A stretch of 64,000 bases of DNA from Methylobacterium sp. 77 (lineage in GTDB: Bacteria > Pseudomonadota > Alphaproteobacteria > Rhizobiales > Beijerinckiaceae), in the NCBI RefSeq assembly GCF_000372825.1, contig NZ_KB910516.1, positions 1,086,011 through 1,150,010 on the forward strand. The letters are read 5' to 3'. A model generated the notes under the pieces. The model was not told the origin of the DNA and ran no database searches. It saw nothing but the letters and a program-made list of their open reading frames with translations. Position 1 is the first letter of the stretch; each line of letters opens with the position of its first letter. Below, piece after piece: positions 8,757-17,597 of this stretch. Made by a program: the position numbers and the translations under genes.

Positions 8757-9584
8757 TCAGAGATCCACGCTCACCGACAGCCCGTCATAGGCCGGCATCA
8801 CGCCCTGCGGCAGCTTGGCCGCGAGGGTGGCGTAGTCGAGGTCGGTGTGAAGGTTGGTGAGGATCGCGCGCCGCGGGCGCACCTCCTCGATCAGCGCGAG
8901 CGCATCCGAGACCGAGTAATGGGTCGGGTGAGGGGTGTCGCGTAGGGCGTCGATGATGAGGAGATCGAGGCCGCGGAGGCGCGCCTTGCTCGCCTCCGGC
9001 ATCAGGCTCACATCCGGCGCGTAGGCCGCGGGGCCGAAGCGGAAACCGTGTGCGGTCTCGGTGCCGTGCTCCATTCCAAAAGCGAGAGCCTCGATCGCAC
9101 CGCCCTCGCCCCGGATCGAGACGGGCTCCCCGGCCACGAGATCGTTCAGGTCGAGGATCGGCGGATAGGCGCTGCCGGGCGGGGTCTCGAAGCAATAGCC
9201 GAAGCGCGCGGTCAAAAGGGCACGGGTCTCGACATCGGCATAAACCGGGATGCGCCGGTGCATGTGGATCACCAGCGGCCGCACATCGTCGATCCCGTGG
9301 GTATGGTCCGCATGGGCATGGGTGAACAGCACGGCGTCGAGGCGCTGGACCCGCGCCGCGAGGAGCTGCTCGCGCAGATCCGGGGAGGTATCGACGAGGA
9401 GGGTGGTGGACCCCGCCTCGCTTCCCACTGCCCCATCCGGTTCCCCTCGCCGCTCCACCAGAATCGAGCAGCGGCGGCGCCGGTTCCTCGAATCGGCCGG
9501 ATCACATGCGCCCCAGCCATAGCCGACGCGCGGAACGCCGCCGGACGAGCCGCAGCCGAGGATCGTCAACGTCAGAGAACCCAT
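8757..9584 (-). CDS. MBL-fold metallo-hydrolase (PhnP-like)
   Basis: A 275-residue cytoplasmic metallo-beta-lactamase-fold enzyme. It begins with ILGCGSSGGVPRVGYGWGAC, typical of the PhnP/RNase Z-like phosphodiesterase branch, and has the metal-binding motif THAHADHTHGIDD, HYSVSDAL and a late LTNLHTDLDY. Members cleave cyclic phosphodiesters, but this one has no phn neighbours, so its substrate is open. The ATG at 9584 is preferred over a GTG at 9590. It is the last gene of the block running dacA-tmk-holB-metG-tatD on the minus strand, a common alphaproteobacterial arrangement. Confidence 0.85.
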   Translation of the reverse strand: MGSLTLTILGCGSSGGVPRVGYGWGACDPADSRNRRRRCSILVERRGEPDGAVGSEAGSTTLLVDTSPDLREQLLAARVQRLDAVLFTHAHADHTHGIDDVRPLVIHMHRRIPVYADVETRALLTARFGYCFETPPGSAYPPILDLNDLVAGEPVSIRGEGGAIEALAFGMEHGTETAHGFRFGPAAYAPDVSLMPEASKARLRGLDLLIIDALRDTPHPTHYSVSDALALIEEVRPRRAILTNLHTDLDYATLAAKLPQGVMPAYDGLSVSVDL

Positions 9585-9627
9585 CCGCACCTCCCGGTCC
9601 GTTGGTATCGGAGCGCGCGGGCGGCTG

Positions 9628-10440
9628 TCACGCCCCCCGGCCGCCGGATGGGGTCGCCTTGTCGAAGAGGCGGTGGAAATTGGCCGTGGTGAGCGCGGCG
9701 AAATCCTCGAACTCTAACCCCAGGGTCAGGGCGAGGGACCGGGCGGTGTCCGCGGTATAGGCCGGCTCGTTGCTGCGCCCGCGATGCGGCTCGGGCGCCA
9801 GGAACGGCGCATCGGTCTCCACCATGATGCGGTCGCGCGGCACGAATCCGGCAATGTCGCGAAGCTCGTGCGAGCGCCGGAAGGTGACGATGCCCGAGAA
9901 CGAGATCGAGAGCCCGAGCTCGATCCCGACTTCCGCCAAGCGCCTGCCCGAAGAGAAGCAGTGCAGCACCGCCTTGAACGCGCCTCGCTTCATCTCGTCG
10001 ACGAGCACCGATTCCATCTGCTCGTCGGCGTCGCGCGCATGGATGACGAGGGGGAGGCCGGTCTCGCGGGAGGCCGCGATGTGCCGGCGGAACACTCGCT
10101 CCTGCACCGTCTCGGGGGCTGCATCCTCGTAATGGAAATCGAGCCCGGCCTCGCCGATGCCGATGCAGCGCGGATGATGGGTGAGGGCGACGATCTCCTC
10201 CGTCGGGATGTCGGGCTCGTCCCCTGCCCCGTTGGGATGAGTCCCCACCGTGTGCCAGATCTGCGGATGCGCCTCGGACAGGGCCTCGTAGGTCCGCGCC
10301 TTGGCAACCCGCGTCGAGATCGTGAGCATCCCCGTGACGCCCGCCGCCTCGGCGCGCGCGATCACACCGGGGAGATCGTCGGCGAAGTTCGGGAAGTCGA
10401 GATGGCAGTGGCTGTCGACCAGCATGAAGGAACTCGGCAT
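9628..10440 (-). CDS. tatD: TatD-family metal-dependent hydrolase
   Basis: A 270-residue amidohydrolase-like TIM barrel. The N-terminal DSHCHLDFPNF gives the HxH metal site. GIGEAGLDFHYEDA, LVIHARDAD, LHCFSSG and METDAPFLAPEPHRGRSNEP follow in the order expected for TatD/YcfH nucleases. The family degrades DNA from 3' ends and is involved in DNA quality control; it is not part of the Tat translocon. It starts 24 bases after the metG stop and is probably cotranscribed with it. Confidence 0.9.
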   Translation of the reverse strand: MPSSFMLVDSHCHLDFPNFADDLPGVIARAEAAGVTGMLTISTRVAKARTYEALSEAHPQIWHTVGTHPNGAGDEPDIPTEEIVALTHHPRCIGIGEAGLDFHYEDAAPETVQERVFRRHIAASRETGLPLVIHARDADEQMESVLVDEMKRGAFKAVLHCFSSGRRLAEVGIELGLSISFSGIVTFRRSHELRDIAGFVPRDRIMVETDAPFLAPEPHRGRSNEPAYTADTARSLALTLGLEFEDFAALTTANFHRLFDKATPSGGRGA

Positions 10441-10464
10441 GAATGCGATGGTGGGCTCGGGCCT

Positions 10465-12048
10465 TCAGGCGCCCGGAATGTCCGGCTCGACGAAGCGCGG
10501 GAACAGCCCGACGGGCGACGGCAGGGCGGTGCCGGGCACGAGCCGAGCGCCCTCCCCTATATCGGCCAGTTGCCGCCTGTCGGCCGGCACGGCCAGGAGG
10601 TCGAGGAGCTTGGCACCCGAGTCCGGCATGAACGGCTGCACCAGGATGCCGATGGCCCGCAGGGTCTCGGCCACCACATAGAGCGAGGCGGCCATGCGGA
10701 CCGGATCGGTCTTGCGCAGCACCCAGGGCTTCTGCGCATCGAAATAACGGTCGGAGGCCGTCACCACCGCCCAGATGTCGGCGAGCGCGGTGTGAAGGGC
10801 GAGCTTGTCCATCGCCACCCTCACCGTGCCGGGAAGGGCGTCGGCGAGCGCCAGGAGCGCCCGGTCGTCCTGCGTGAATTCGCCATGCTCGGGGACCAGG
10901 CCACCGCAATTCTTGGCGATCATCGAGAGCGAGCGCTGGGCGAGGTTGCCGAGACCGTTGGAGAGGTCCGCCGTATAACGCGCGATGATGGCCTCGTGGC
11001 TGTAATTGCCGTCACCGCCGAAGGGCACTTCGCGCAGCACGAACTGACGCACCGCATCGACGCCGTAGGTCGCGATGAGGTCCATCGGATCGACCACGTT
11101 GCCGAGCGACTTCGACATCTTCTCGCCCTTGGAGAGCAGGAAGCCGTGGCCGAAGACGCGCTTGGGCAGGGCCAAGCCCGCCGACATCAGGAAGGCCGGC
11201 CAGTAGACCGCATGGAAGCGCACGATGTCCTTGCCGATGATGTGCAGGTCCATCGGCCAGAATTTTTTGCGCGCATCGGTCTCCTCGGGAAAGCCGGTGA
11301 CGGTCAGGTAGTTGGTGAGCGCATCGACCCAGACATACATGACGTGGTCGGGATGGCCTGGCACCGGCACGCCCCAATTGAAATTGGTGCGGCTCACGGA
11401 CAAGTCCTTGAGGCCGGAGCGGACGAAGCTCGCGACCTCGTTGCGCCGGGTTTCGGGGCCGATGAAATCGGGCTGGGACTGGTAAAGAGCCAGAAGCCGG
11501 TCCTGGTAGGCGGAGAGGCGGAAGAGGAAGTTCTCTTCCTCCATCCAGGTCACGGTCGTGCCGGTCTCCGTCGCCCGTCGCTCGCCGTCGGGGCCGATCT
11601 CGGTCTCGTCCTCGTTGTAATAGGCCTCGTCGCGCACCGAGTACCAGCCGGCATATTTCGACAGGTAGATGTCGCCGTTCGCCTCCATGCGCCGCCAGAG
11701 TTCCTGGGCGGCGGCATAATGGTCCGGCTCCGTGGTGCGGATGAAGCGGTCGTGGCTGCAGTTCAGCGCTTCTGCCATGGCCTTGAAGCGCGCCGCCATG
11801 TCGTCGACCAGCTCTCTCGTGCTGATGCCCGCCCTGGAGGCCGTCTGCTGGATCTTGAGCCCGTGCTCGTCTGTGCCGGTGGAGAACAGCACGTCGTAGC
11901 CGTCGAGGCGCTTGAACCGGGCAATCGCGTCGGTGGCGATCACCTCGTAGGCGTGGCCGATATGGGGCGCGCCGTTGGGATACGAGATCGCCGTGCTGAT
12001 GCCGAAGGTGTTGGCATCGGAAAGGGTGGGGCCTGAATCGTTGGCCAT
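10465..12048 (-). CDS. metG: Methionyl-tRNA synthetase
   Basis: Charges tRNA-Met with methionine. It has 527 residues. The class I signature is [12 protein letters not shown] (HIGH at residues 29-32) and the KMSKS loop is [10 protein letters not shown]. It is the short form: no C-terminal EMAP/tRNA-binding domain. The connective insert ([19 protein letters not shown]) lacks the CxxC zinc knuckles of E. coli MetG, as in the zinc-free MetRS type common in Alphaproteobacteria. Start at ATG 12048. It lies 80 bases downstream of holB and 24 bases upstream of tatD. Confidence 0.95.
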   Translation of the reverse strand: MANDSGPTLSDANTFGISTAISYPNGAPHIGHAYEVIATDAIARFKRLDGYDVLFSTGTDEHGLKIQQTASRAGISTRELVDDMAARFKAMAEALNCSHDRFIRTTEPDHYAAAQELWRRMEANGDIYLSKYAGWYSVRDEAYYNEDETEIGPDGERRATETGTTVTWMEEENFLFRLSAYQDRLLALYQSQPDFIGPETRRNEVASFVRSGLKDLSVSRTNFNWGVPVPGHPDHVMYVWVDALTNYLTVTGFPEETDARKKFWPMDLHIIGKDIVRFHAVYWPAFLMSAGLALPKRVFGHGFLLSKGEKMSKSLGNVVDPMDLIATYGVDAVRQFVLREVPFGGDGNYSHEAIIARYTADLSNGLGNLAQRSLSMIAKNCGGLVPEHGEFTQDDRALLALADALPGTVRVAMDKLALHTALADIWAVVTASDRYFDAQKPWVLRKTDPVRMAASLYVVAETLRAIGILVQPFMPDSGAKLLDLLAVPADRRQLADIGEGARLVPGTALPSPVGLFPRFVEPDIPGA

Positions 12049-12128
12049 CGTGTAACGGTATCCCCGGATACAGGGTTCATAGGCTCACAGGACGGCCCCG
12101 GAACACGGGACGACCCGGCCCGCCCGCC

Positions 12129-13184
12129 TCAGCGCACCGTCCCTGAGAGGTCGCCGAACAGCGAGAGGATCAGCGGCCGGCGGTCGAGGTTGTAGGTCGC
12201 GGCCTCCCGGGCGGCGCGGGCGATCTTGTCACACACCTCCACCAGTGCCGCAAGGCGAGCGGGAGGCTCATGGCGGCGTCTGTCGATTTCGGCGGAGACG
12301 AAGCGGAACACCGCCTCGAGGCACGCTGCGAAATGCTCGTCCGCATCCCGTCCCGAAAGCTTTTCGGCGAGCGCCATGATGCGGCGCCAATCGGGATGGT
12401 CGAGGCGCGAGAGCAGGATCTCGACTTCACCGACGAAGCCGGACGTCGCCGGATCGAGCATGGCGAAGCCTTGCGCCACCGAGCCCTCGGAGAGCGCGGC
12501 GGCGCGAGCCAGCGCCTCCGGTTCCGGCCGCACGGAGGGGGGAGGGAAGCTCCCCAGGACCTTGGCCACCTCCCCCTCTCTCAGGGGCCGCAGGTTGAGG
12601 GCGCGGCAGCGCGAGCGGATCGTCGGCAGGAGGCGGCCCGGTGCATGGCTGACGATGAGGAACAGGCAGCGCGGAGGCGGCTCCTCCACCATCTTCAGCA
12701 GCGCGTTGGCGCTGTTGGCGTTGAGATCCTCGGCACTGTCGACGATGCAGATGCGGTAGCCGTCGTTGCCCGCGGTCGAGCCGAACAGGTCGAGGGCGTG
12801 GCGGGCGGCATCCACCGAGATCTTGGTCGCGAGCGTCTTGGCATTGGGCGGCCGTGTCCGGCGCAGAGCCACGAGGTTGGGATGCGACAGGGCCGCCACC
12901 TGCCGGGCGGCCGGATGGGAGGGATCGACGGCGAGGGTGTCCGGGACGTGCACAGCACCCGCGTTGGCGATGAGCCAGCGCGCCACACGATAGGCCAGCG
13001 TCGCCTTGCCGATCCCGCGCGGGCCGCCGATGAGCCAGGCATGGTGCAGCCGGCCCGAGCCGATCCCCTCGATGAAGGCAGCCTCGGCCTCTTCATGGCC
13101 GACGAGATCGGCCTGCTCGCGCGGGCGGGGAATGTCGGCGAGGTCGCCGGGCTCGACATCCTCGGGCGCACGTTCAGGCCGCAT
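12129..13184 (-). CDS. holB: DNA polymerase III subunit delta'
   Basis: Clamp-loader subunit of 351 residues. It has a Walker-A-like motif GPRGIGKAT at residues 54-62 and the AAA+ core with IVDSAEDLNANSANALLKMVEEPP and FLIVSHAPGRLLPTIRSRC, the typical delta'/gamma motif containing the SRC arginine finger. The Cys zinc module of E. coli delta' is not evident. The start at ATG 13184 overlaps the tmk stop by 11 bases, indicating translational coupling. The upstream open frame to 13280 lies inside tmk and was discarded. tmk-holB adjacency is widely conserved. Confidence 0.92.
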   Translation of the reverse strand: MRPERAPEDVEPGDLADIPRPREQADLVGHEEAEAAFIEGIGSGRLHHAWLIGGPRGIGKATLAYRVARWLIANAGAVHVPDTLAVDPSHPAARQVAALSHPNLVALRRTRPPNAKTLATKISVDAARHALDLFGSTAGNDGYRICIVDSAEDLNANSANALLKMVEEPPPRCLFLIVSHAPGRLLPTIRSRCRALNLRPLREGEVAKVLGSFPPPSVRPEPEALARAAALSEGSVAQGFAMLDPATSGFVGEVEILLSRLDHPDWRRIMALAEKLSGRDADEHFAACLEAVFRFVSAEIDRRRHEPPARLAALVEVCDKIARAAREAATYNLDRRPLILSLFGDLSGTVR

Positions 13185-13881
13185 CGTCGGTTGCCTCCGC
13201 GCCGGTGAGATGGTGGGGCAGGCGGGCGATGATGGCGGCTGCGATCGCCTCCTCCACGGCATCGACGGAGAGGCCGGCATCGATCACGACGCAGCGCTCC
13301 GGCTCTGACGCGGCGATGGCAAGGAACGCCTCCCTCAGGCGGGTGTGGAAGCCGAGCGCCTCGGCCTCGAAACGGTCGGCGCCCCCTCCTCCCTCCCCGG
13401 CCCGCGCCTTCGCCCTGCCGAGGCCGATGGCGGGATCGAGGTCGAGGATCAGCGTGAGGTCGGGCCTCGTATTGCCGATGACGACCCGTTCCAGGGCGGA
13501 GAGCAAAGCGGGATCGAGCCCCCCCGCCGCCCCCTGGTAGGCGCGCGTCGAATCCGCGAAGCGGTCGCACAGGACGGTCTCGCCGCGGGCGAGGGCCGGA
13601 CGGATCATCGTGTCGAGATGGTCGATGCGGGCCGCGGAAAACAGCAGCGCCTCGGCGAAGGGACCGTGCCGCTTCACCGTGCCGGCGAGCAGGGCCTCTC
13701 GGATCGCCTCGGCCTTCGCCGAACCGCCGGGCTCCCGTGTCGTCACGACCGGAATAGAGGAAGCGCCGCGCAGCCGAACCGCGAGCCGACCGATCTGCGT
13801 CGACTTGCCGGCCCCCTCCCCGCCCTCGAAGGTGATGAATGCTCCGCTCCGCCGCGCCTGCATCCCGCCGCGTTCGGTCAC
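13174..13881 (-). CDS. tmk: Thymidylate kinase
   Basis: Phosphorylates dTMP to dTDP. It has 235 residues with the P-loop GGEGAGKST at residues 20-28, the DR(F/Y) motif in CDRFADSTRAYQGA, and LTLILDLDP. The GTG at 13881 overlaps the dacA stop in a 4-base GTGA arrangement, supporting coupled translation. The alternative ATG at 13863 would still keep the P-loop. It is followed by holB with an 11-base overlap. Confidence 0.93.
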   Translation of the reverse strand: MTERGGMQARRSGAFITFEGGEGAGKSTQIGRLAVRLRGASSIPVVTTREPGGSAKAEAIREALLAGTVKRHGPFAEALLFSAARIDHLDTMIRPALARGETVLCDRFADSTRAYQGAAGGLDPALLSALERVVIGNTRPDLTLILDLDPAIGLGRAKARAGEGGGGADRFEAEALGFHTRLREAFLAIAASEPERCVVIDAGLSVDAVEEAIAAAIIARLPHHLTGAEATDDAA

Positions 13882-15119
13882 GATTTGGCGCCGGCCTTAT
13901 CGGGTGCGCCGACCTTGTCGAAGGCGCGGCGGAACAGTCCGGTCCCGACCTCCCAGGCCGCATCGAGGGCGCGCTGCGGGATGGTGCCGGCCGCCACGTC
14001 TTCCCCGGCATAGACCGGCAGGTCGAGGGCCTGGGTATCGCCCCGGGTGATGCGCAGTCGGCCGACTTCCCTGCCCTGCTCCACCGGCGCGGTCAGTGGG
14101 CCCTGGTAGACGACGCGGGCGGTGATACGGTCGCCGTTGCCGCGCGGAAGGAGTACCCGCACCGGCTTCTTGGCCACCAGCGGAACGCTGCCCTGTGCGC
14201 CCCCGAAGACGGAGGCGTCGGCCACGGTCTCGCCGCTGGCGAAGATCTGACGTGGCTCGAAGGCGCGGAAGCCCCATTCCACAAGCTTTCGCGATTCGGC
14301 GGCACGGTCGCGCGCCGTCTTGAGGCCGCTCACCACCATCACGAGCCGCTGGCCGTTCTGCACCGCCGAACCGGTAAGGCCGTAACCGGATTCCTCAAGA
14401 TAGCCGGTCTTGAGTCCGTCCGCCCCGATATCGAGGGTAAGGAGCGGATTGCGGTTCTGCTGCTTGATCTTGTTCCAGGTGAATTCGCGTTCGGCGAAGA
14501 TCTTATAGAGGTCGGGATAGGTGTCGATGATATGGGTCGCCAGCTTGGCGAGGTCGCGCGCGGTCACCTTCTGGTCCGGCGCGGAATAGCCGGTGGCGTT
14601 GCGGAAGGTGGAGCGAGTCAGGCCGATTTCCTTGGCCCGCGTGGTCATCATACGCCCGAAATTCTCCTCCGAGCCGGCAATGCCCTCGCCGATGGCGATG
14701 GCCGCGTCGTTGCCCGATTGGACGATCAGTCCGCGCAGCAGGTCGGACAGCTTGATGCGGCTGTTGAGCTGGGCGAACATCGATGAGCCGCCGCCGCCGG
14801 CACCGCCCCGGCGCCAGGCGTCCTCGGTGATCTGGAACTCGCTGTCCATGCTGAGCCGGCCCTGCCGGATCTCGTTGAAGACGATCTCCGTGGTCATCAG
14901 CTTGGCCATGCTAGCCGGGGAAAACAGCTCGTCGGCCGCCTTCTCGAACAGCACGGAGCCGGAATCGGCATCGATCAGGATCGCGTGCGGAGCCGCAGTC
15001 TGAAAGCCCTGCGCCAAGGCCGGTATGGCGGCGAACCAGCCGATGGCCGAGAGGCTGAAGCCGACGAATCCGGCGCGAAAGCCGTCGGCCATTTTGTTCC
15101 GGGATCTTGTCGCACGCAT
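13878..15119 (-). CDS. dacA: D-alanyl-D-alanine carboxypeptidase (PBP5/6 type)
   Basis: Periplasmic peptidoglycan-trimming enzyme of the S11 family, 413 residues from ATG 15119. It has a signal peptide ending near ALAQ (residue 37). The active-site motifs are all present: SMAK (Ser70-Lys73), SGN (135-137) and KTG (237-239). A C-terminal PBP5_C-like domain follows (RVLLPRGNGDRITARVVYQG). ATG 15092 is an alternative start giving the same signal peptide core. It heads the coupled dacA-tmk-holB unit and lies downstream of rlpA, another cell-wall gene. Confidence 0.93.
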   Translation of the reverse strand: MRATRSRNKMADGFRAGFVGFSLSAIGWFAAIPALAQGFQTAAPHAILIDADSGSVLFEKAADELFSPASMAKLMTTEIVFNEIRQGRLSMDSEFQITEDAWRRGGAGGGGSSMFAQLNSRIKLSDLLRGLIVQSGNDAAIAIGEGIAGSEENFGRMMTTRAKEIGLTRSTFRNATGYSAPDQKVTARDLAKLATHIIDTYPDLYKIFAEREFTWNKIKQQNRNPLLTLDIGADGLKTGYLEESGYGLTGSAVQNGQRLVMVVSGLKTARDRAAESRKLVEWGFRAFEPRQIFASGETVADASVFGGAQGSVPLVAKKPVRVLLPRGNGDRITARVVYQGPLTAPVEQGREVGRLRITRGDTQALDLPVYAGEDVAAGTIPQRALDAAWEVGTGLFRRAFDKVGAPDKAGAKS

Positions 15120-15392
15120 CACTCGCCTCATGCCCATCGGCCCCGAGGCTCGGCAGAAAAGCCCGGTCCGTTCTCGCCCGTGCGAGATGGTATAGCGGAT
15201 TCCCGACGAAATTGAACGCACCGTCGCCGATGATATCGCAACGCGGTGGAAGGCAGAATGCCGCCACATCGAGAGGTCCTTCGCGAGAGCGGCGCTGGCC
15301 CACCATCGTGACGGCCACTCCATAACCGTGGAGCGAGAAAACTGCGCCAACCAACTACGAAGAAACAACGATTTCTTTTAAGCCGCTTCGAA
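15120..15392. other. rlpA-dacA intergenic region
   Basis: 273 bases between rlpA and dacA, both on the minus strand. A short AT-rich inverted repeat, AAGAAA-CAACGA-TTTCTT at 15360-15377, sits just downstream of the rlpA stop and could end or pause the rlpA transcript. It is too weak to call a terminator with confidence. The dacA promoter should lie in the rest; no clear hexamers were found. Confidence 0.35.
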
Positions 15393-16895
15393 CTAATTGA
15401 CCTCGGCGATGCGAGAGCGGCGCGACGGGGCTGGTTTCGCAGCAGCGGTGGCGATGGCCGGGGAGGACGACTTGCCACGTCCAAATTGGGAGTTGGCAAG
15501 CTGCGAATTACCAAGCTGCGAATTAGCAAGCTGAGAGCCGGCGGGCGGCACGGAAAGCTTGGCGATCCCGGCCTTGGCCGTCGCCAACGGGCTCGAAGGA
15601 AGCGGAGCGGGTCGCAGGCCTGCGACCGGCACATATGCCGTCCCGGGGCGGGCGGGCGGCGTGGCGAGCGCCGTTTTCACGAGCGGGCCGGTGCGGCCGG
15701 CCATTGTGAGGGCAGTACCACGCGACGGAGCCGCAACGGCCATCCGCTGCGGTGCTGCCGGAATTGCCATCTGAGCGACCTTGGTCTTCGGACCCGAGGT
15801 CGCCAGCTTCGCATGCAGCATTTTGGCCTCAGGCATCTTGGCCTCGGCAGTCGATGCGACGCCGCGCTTCGACGAGGAGCCATTCGCAGGGGCGGCAAAG
15901 GAGGCGAGGCGCATCGACGGTGGTGCGATGTCGAGCGGTGCGGATTCTCTCGCCTTCGGAGCGGCATGGGCCATCTGCATGACGGGCGCCGAACGCATGG
16001 GGACGGTCGGCTGGAACCCATTCGACCGGGCGGTCGTGGGCTGCAGGGCCGCCGGCACGGCGACGTGGGAACCACCCGCCACCAGCACCGGCGCGGACCG
16101 GGCAGGACGCGGAGTGGGCGCGGCGTCTTCCTCCTCCACGGCCGGCTTGAAGGCCAGGGCAGGACGCTGCGCGCGCTCGAACCGCTCCGGCTCGGCATCG
16201 GGTCCGAGATCGGCCATCATGACCGGTGAGCGGCCGCCGACATTGGCAGGCGCGCCATCGGTGCGCAGCGTCGCCATCAGCTTGCGGTCGTCGCTGCCGG
16301 CGGTGGAGGCCTTCCCGACATATTCTACCCGCACCTTCGCGGTGCCGCTGCGATGGAATTCCAGAGCCTGAGCCACCTCCTCCGACACGTCCATCACGCG
16401 GTTGGCATGGTACGGTCCGCGATCGTTGACGCGCACGATCATCGAATGGCGGTTCGCCAGGTTGGTCACTCGGACGTAGCTCGGCAAAGGCAGGGTCGGG
16501 TGAGCGGCCGCGATGGAGTGCCGATCGAACACCTCGCCATTGGCCGTCATTCGCCCGTGAAAGGCGCTGCCGTACCAGGAGGCAAGGCCCTCCCGGACAT
16601 AGCCCTTGGCATCGTCACGCGGCACGTAGGTGCGCCCCGCCACCACATAGGGCTTTCCCGAGAAGCGGCGGCCGCCGCCTTTGGGAATGGCGTCGCCCTC
16701 CTGATAGAGGCGCGGGCTGGCCTTCACGCCGTATTTCGGATCGTAGGACGATGAGGAGGATCCTGCCGGACCAGCGAGCTTCTGGGTGTTCTGCGCGCAA
16801 TTCGCGGTGGTCAATGCCACTACGGACACGGCGAGGAGGCGTACCAGGGGAAGCCCCGCCGGTTGAGCCGATCCGGCTTTCGTCGAACGCGCCAT
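15393..16895 (-). CDS. rlpA: RlpA-like septal ring lytic transglycosylase with long low-complexity tail
   Basis: A 500-residue envelope protein. The N-terminal hydrophobic segment ends at a Cys (residue 33, TTANCAQ). A lipid anchor is possible, but Asn before Cys is not a canonical lipobox. The double-psi beta-barrel follows (GLASWYGSAFHGRMTANGE, then MIVRVNDRGPYHANRVMDVS), the RlpA catalytic fold that cleaves denuded glycan. There is no SPOR domain. Instead, a tail of about 290 residues rich in Ala/Pro/Ser ends in near-perfect SQLANSQLGNSQLANSQFG repeats. I chose ATG 16895; the frame upstream to 17081 has no signal-like character. It lies just upstream of dacA on the same strand. Confidence 0.87.
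   Translation of the reverse strand: MARSTKAGSAQPAGLPLVRLLAVSVVALTTANCAQNTQKLAGPAGSSSSSYDPKYGVKASPRLYQEGDAIPKGGGRRFSGKPYVVAGRTYVPRDDAKGYVREGLASWYGSAFHGRMTANGEVFDRHSIAAAHPTLPLPSYVRVTNLANRHSMIVRVNDRGPYHANRVMDVSEEVAQALEFHRSGTAKVRVEYVGKASTAGSDDRKLMATLRTDGAPANVGGRSPVMMADLGPDAEPERFERAQRPALAFKPAVEEEDAAPTPRPARSAPVLVAGGSHVAVPAALQPTTARSNGFQPTVPMRSAPVMQMAHAAPKARESAPLDIAPPSMRLASFAAPANGSSSKRGVASTAEAKMPEAKMLHAKLATSGPKTKVAQMAIPAAPQRMAVAAPSRGTALTMAGRTGPLVKTALATPPARPGTAYVPVAGLRPAPLPSSPLATAKAGIAKLSVPPAGSQLANSQLGNSQLANSQFGRGKSSSPAIATAAAKPAPSRRSRIAEVN
15484..15534 (-). repeat. Short tandem repeat in the rlpA tail
   Basis: About three copies of a 15-base unit related to AAGCTGCGAATTACC encode the repeating five-residue pattern SQLxN near the C terminus of RlpA. 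The copies differ by one or a few bases. Because the unit length is a multiple of three, copy-number change would stay in frame. Confidence 0.75.
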
Positions 16896-17236
16896 ACCCA
16901 ACCGCCCAGCACTCTCGCTCTCAAACGCCACACTGGCTGGGGAGCGGAAGAGCGATCCGGTCCGGCCGCCGAATGCCGCCGTGAACAGGCGACCCTCGAT
17001 TGCACAGACAATTGTCGGGTTGACGTAAAGGAACCCTGAACGATGAAGGGAGACAGCCGCGCAAAGGCGTCCCTTGCTCATCGGTCACGTGCGAAGACGG
17101 CGCTATCGCTCTGTCATGCCGTTGAAAAAGGCGGATTGATCGCTGTGCATATCAGCTGAAGAAACGCTCCTCCGGCAAGCCGAAAAGGCGCGTCAGAAGC
17201 GAATGTGGCACCTGAGCATCGAAGCCCAAGTTGCTC

Positions 17237-17252
17237 ATCTATCTATCTATCT
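17237..17252. repeat. (ATCT)4 tetranucleotide repeat
   Basis: Four uninterrupted ATCT units directly beside the hairpin at 17253-17285. Simple-sequence tracts of this kind are rare in GC-rich intergenic DNA. On the minus strand the tract follows the hairpin, in the position where a terminator U-run would be. Confidence 0.8.
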
Positions 17253-17285
17253 TTCCCCTGTCGCCGGTCGGCCGCGACAGGGGAA
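17253..17285 (-). terminator. Strong hairpin downstream of the parA-RHH unit
   Basis: A perfect 12-base stem TTCCCCTGTCGC / GCGACAGGGGAA with a 9-base loop begins 6 bases after the RHH stop codon. Its position and strength fit a transcription terminator for the parA-RHH operon. The following sequence on the minus strand is AGATAGATAG rather than a U-run, so intrinsic termination is likely but not certain. Confidence 0.6.
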
Positions 17286-17291
17286 GCGAGG

Positions 17292-17597
17292 TCAATGCTG
17301 GTTACGGTCGTTGAGTCCATCGATCGAGATCGTACCGCGCTGTTTGAACAGCAGGTCGAGGGCTTCGAGCATGAGCGCATGCATCTTGGTGCGCTCGGTA
17401 TGGGCGAGGTCGCGCAGCTGATCGTAGACCGGCGGCTCCAGGTAGACCGACATCTGCCGGGCACGCTCCTTCAGGGTACTCGGCGTCTTTCGGGGTGGCG
17501 CGTGTCCCGTATCGAGCTTGACGATGTCGGCGGTCCTGGCCGGGGGGGCGGCTCCAGCGACGATGGAGGCGAGGTTCGGCCTAGGCGGCTTTGGCAT
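17292..17597 (-). CDS. Small ribbon-helix-helix-like protein, ParA partner
   Basis: A 101-residue protein. Residues 1-45 are basic and Pro-rich (MPKPPRPNLASIV). The C-terminal part reads ARQMSVYLEPPVYDQLRDLA then ERTKMHALMLEALDLLFKQRG, a beta-strand followed by two helices as in RHH (MetJ/Arc/ParG-like) DNA-binding proteins. The start at ATG 17597 overlaps the end of parA by 17 bases, so the two are translationally coupled. By analogy with ParA-ParG/omega pairs it may bind DNA or cargo and stimulate the ATPase. That role is inferred from position and fold only. Confidence 0.75.
   Translation of the reverse strand: MPKPPRPNLASIVAGAAPPARTADIVKLDTGHAPPRKTPSTLKERARQMSVYLEPPVYDQLRDLAHTERTKMHALMLEALDLLFKQRGTISIDGLNDRNQH

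Larger units (their letters stand above)
16896..17291. other. Intergenic region upstream of rlpA
   Basis: 396 bases between the RHH gene and rlpA without a credible gene. It contains a perfect 10-base palindrome GACAATTGTC at 17007-17016, 112 bases upstream of the rlpA start, which may be an operator or promoter element. It also holds an (ATCT)4 microsatellite and a strong hairpin, described separately. Confidence 0.4.

Noticed and set aside
9784..12036. 750-codon plus-strand open frame over tatD and metG
   Set aside because: Antisense to two conserved enzymes, no recognisable domain, no ribosome binding site.
13878..15368. Longer dacA frame starting at 15368
   Set aside because: The 83 extra residues precede a clear signal peptide, which must be at the N terminus.
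15360..15377. AAGAAA/TTTCTT inverted repeat as the rlpA terminator
   Set aside because: The stem is only six A-T-rich pairs with no U-run; kept only as a note on the intergenic region.
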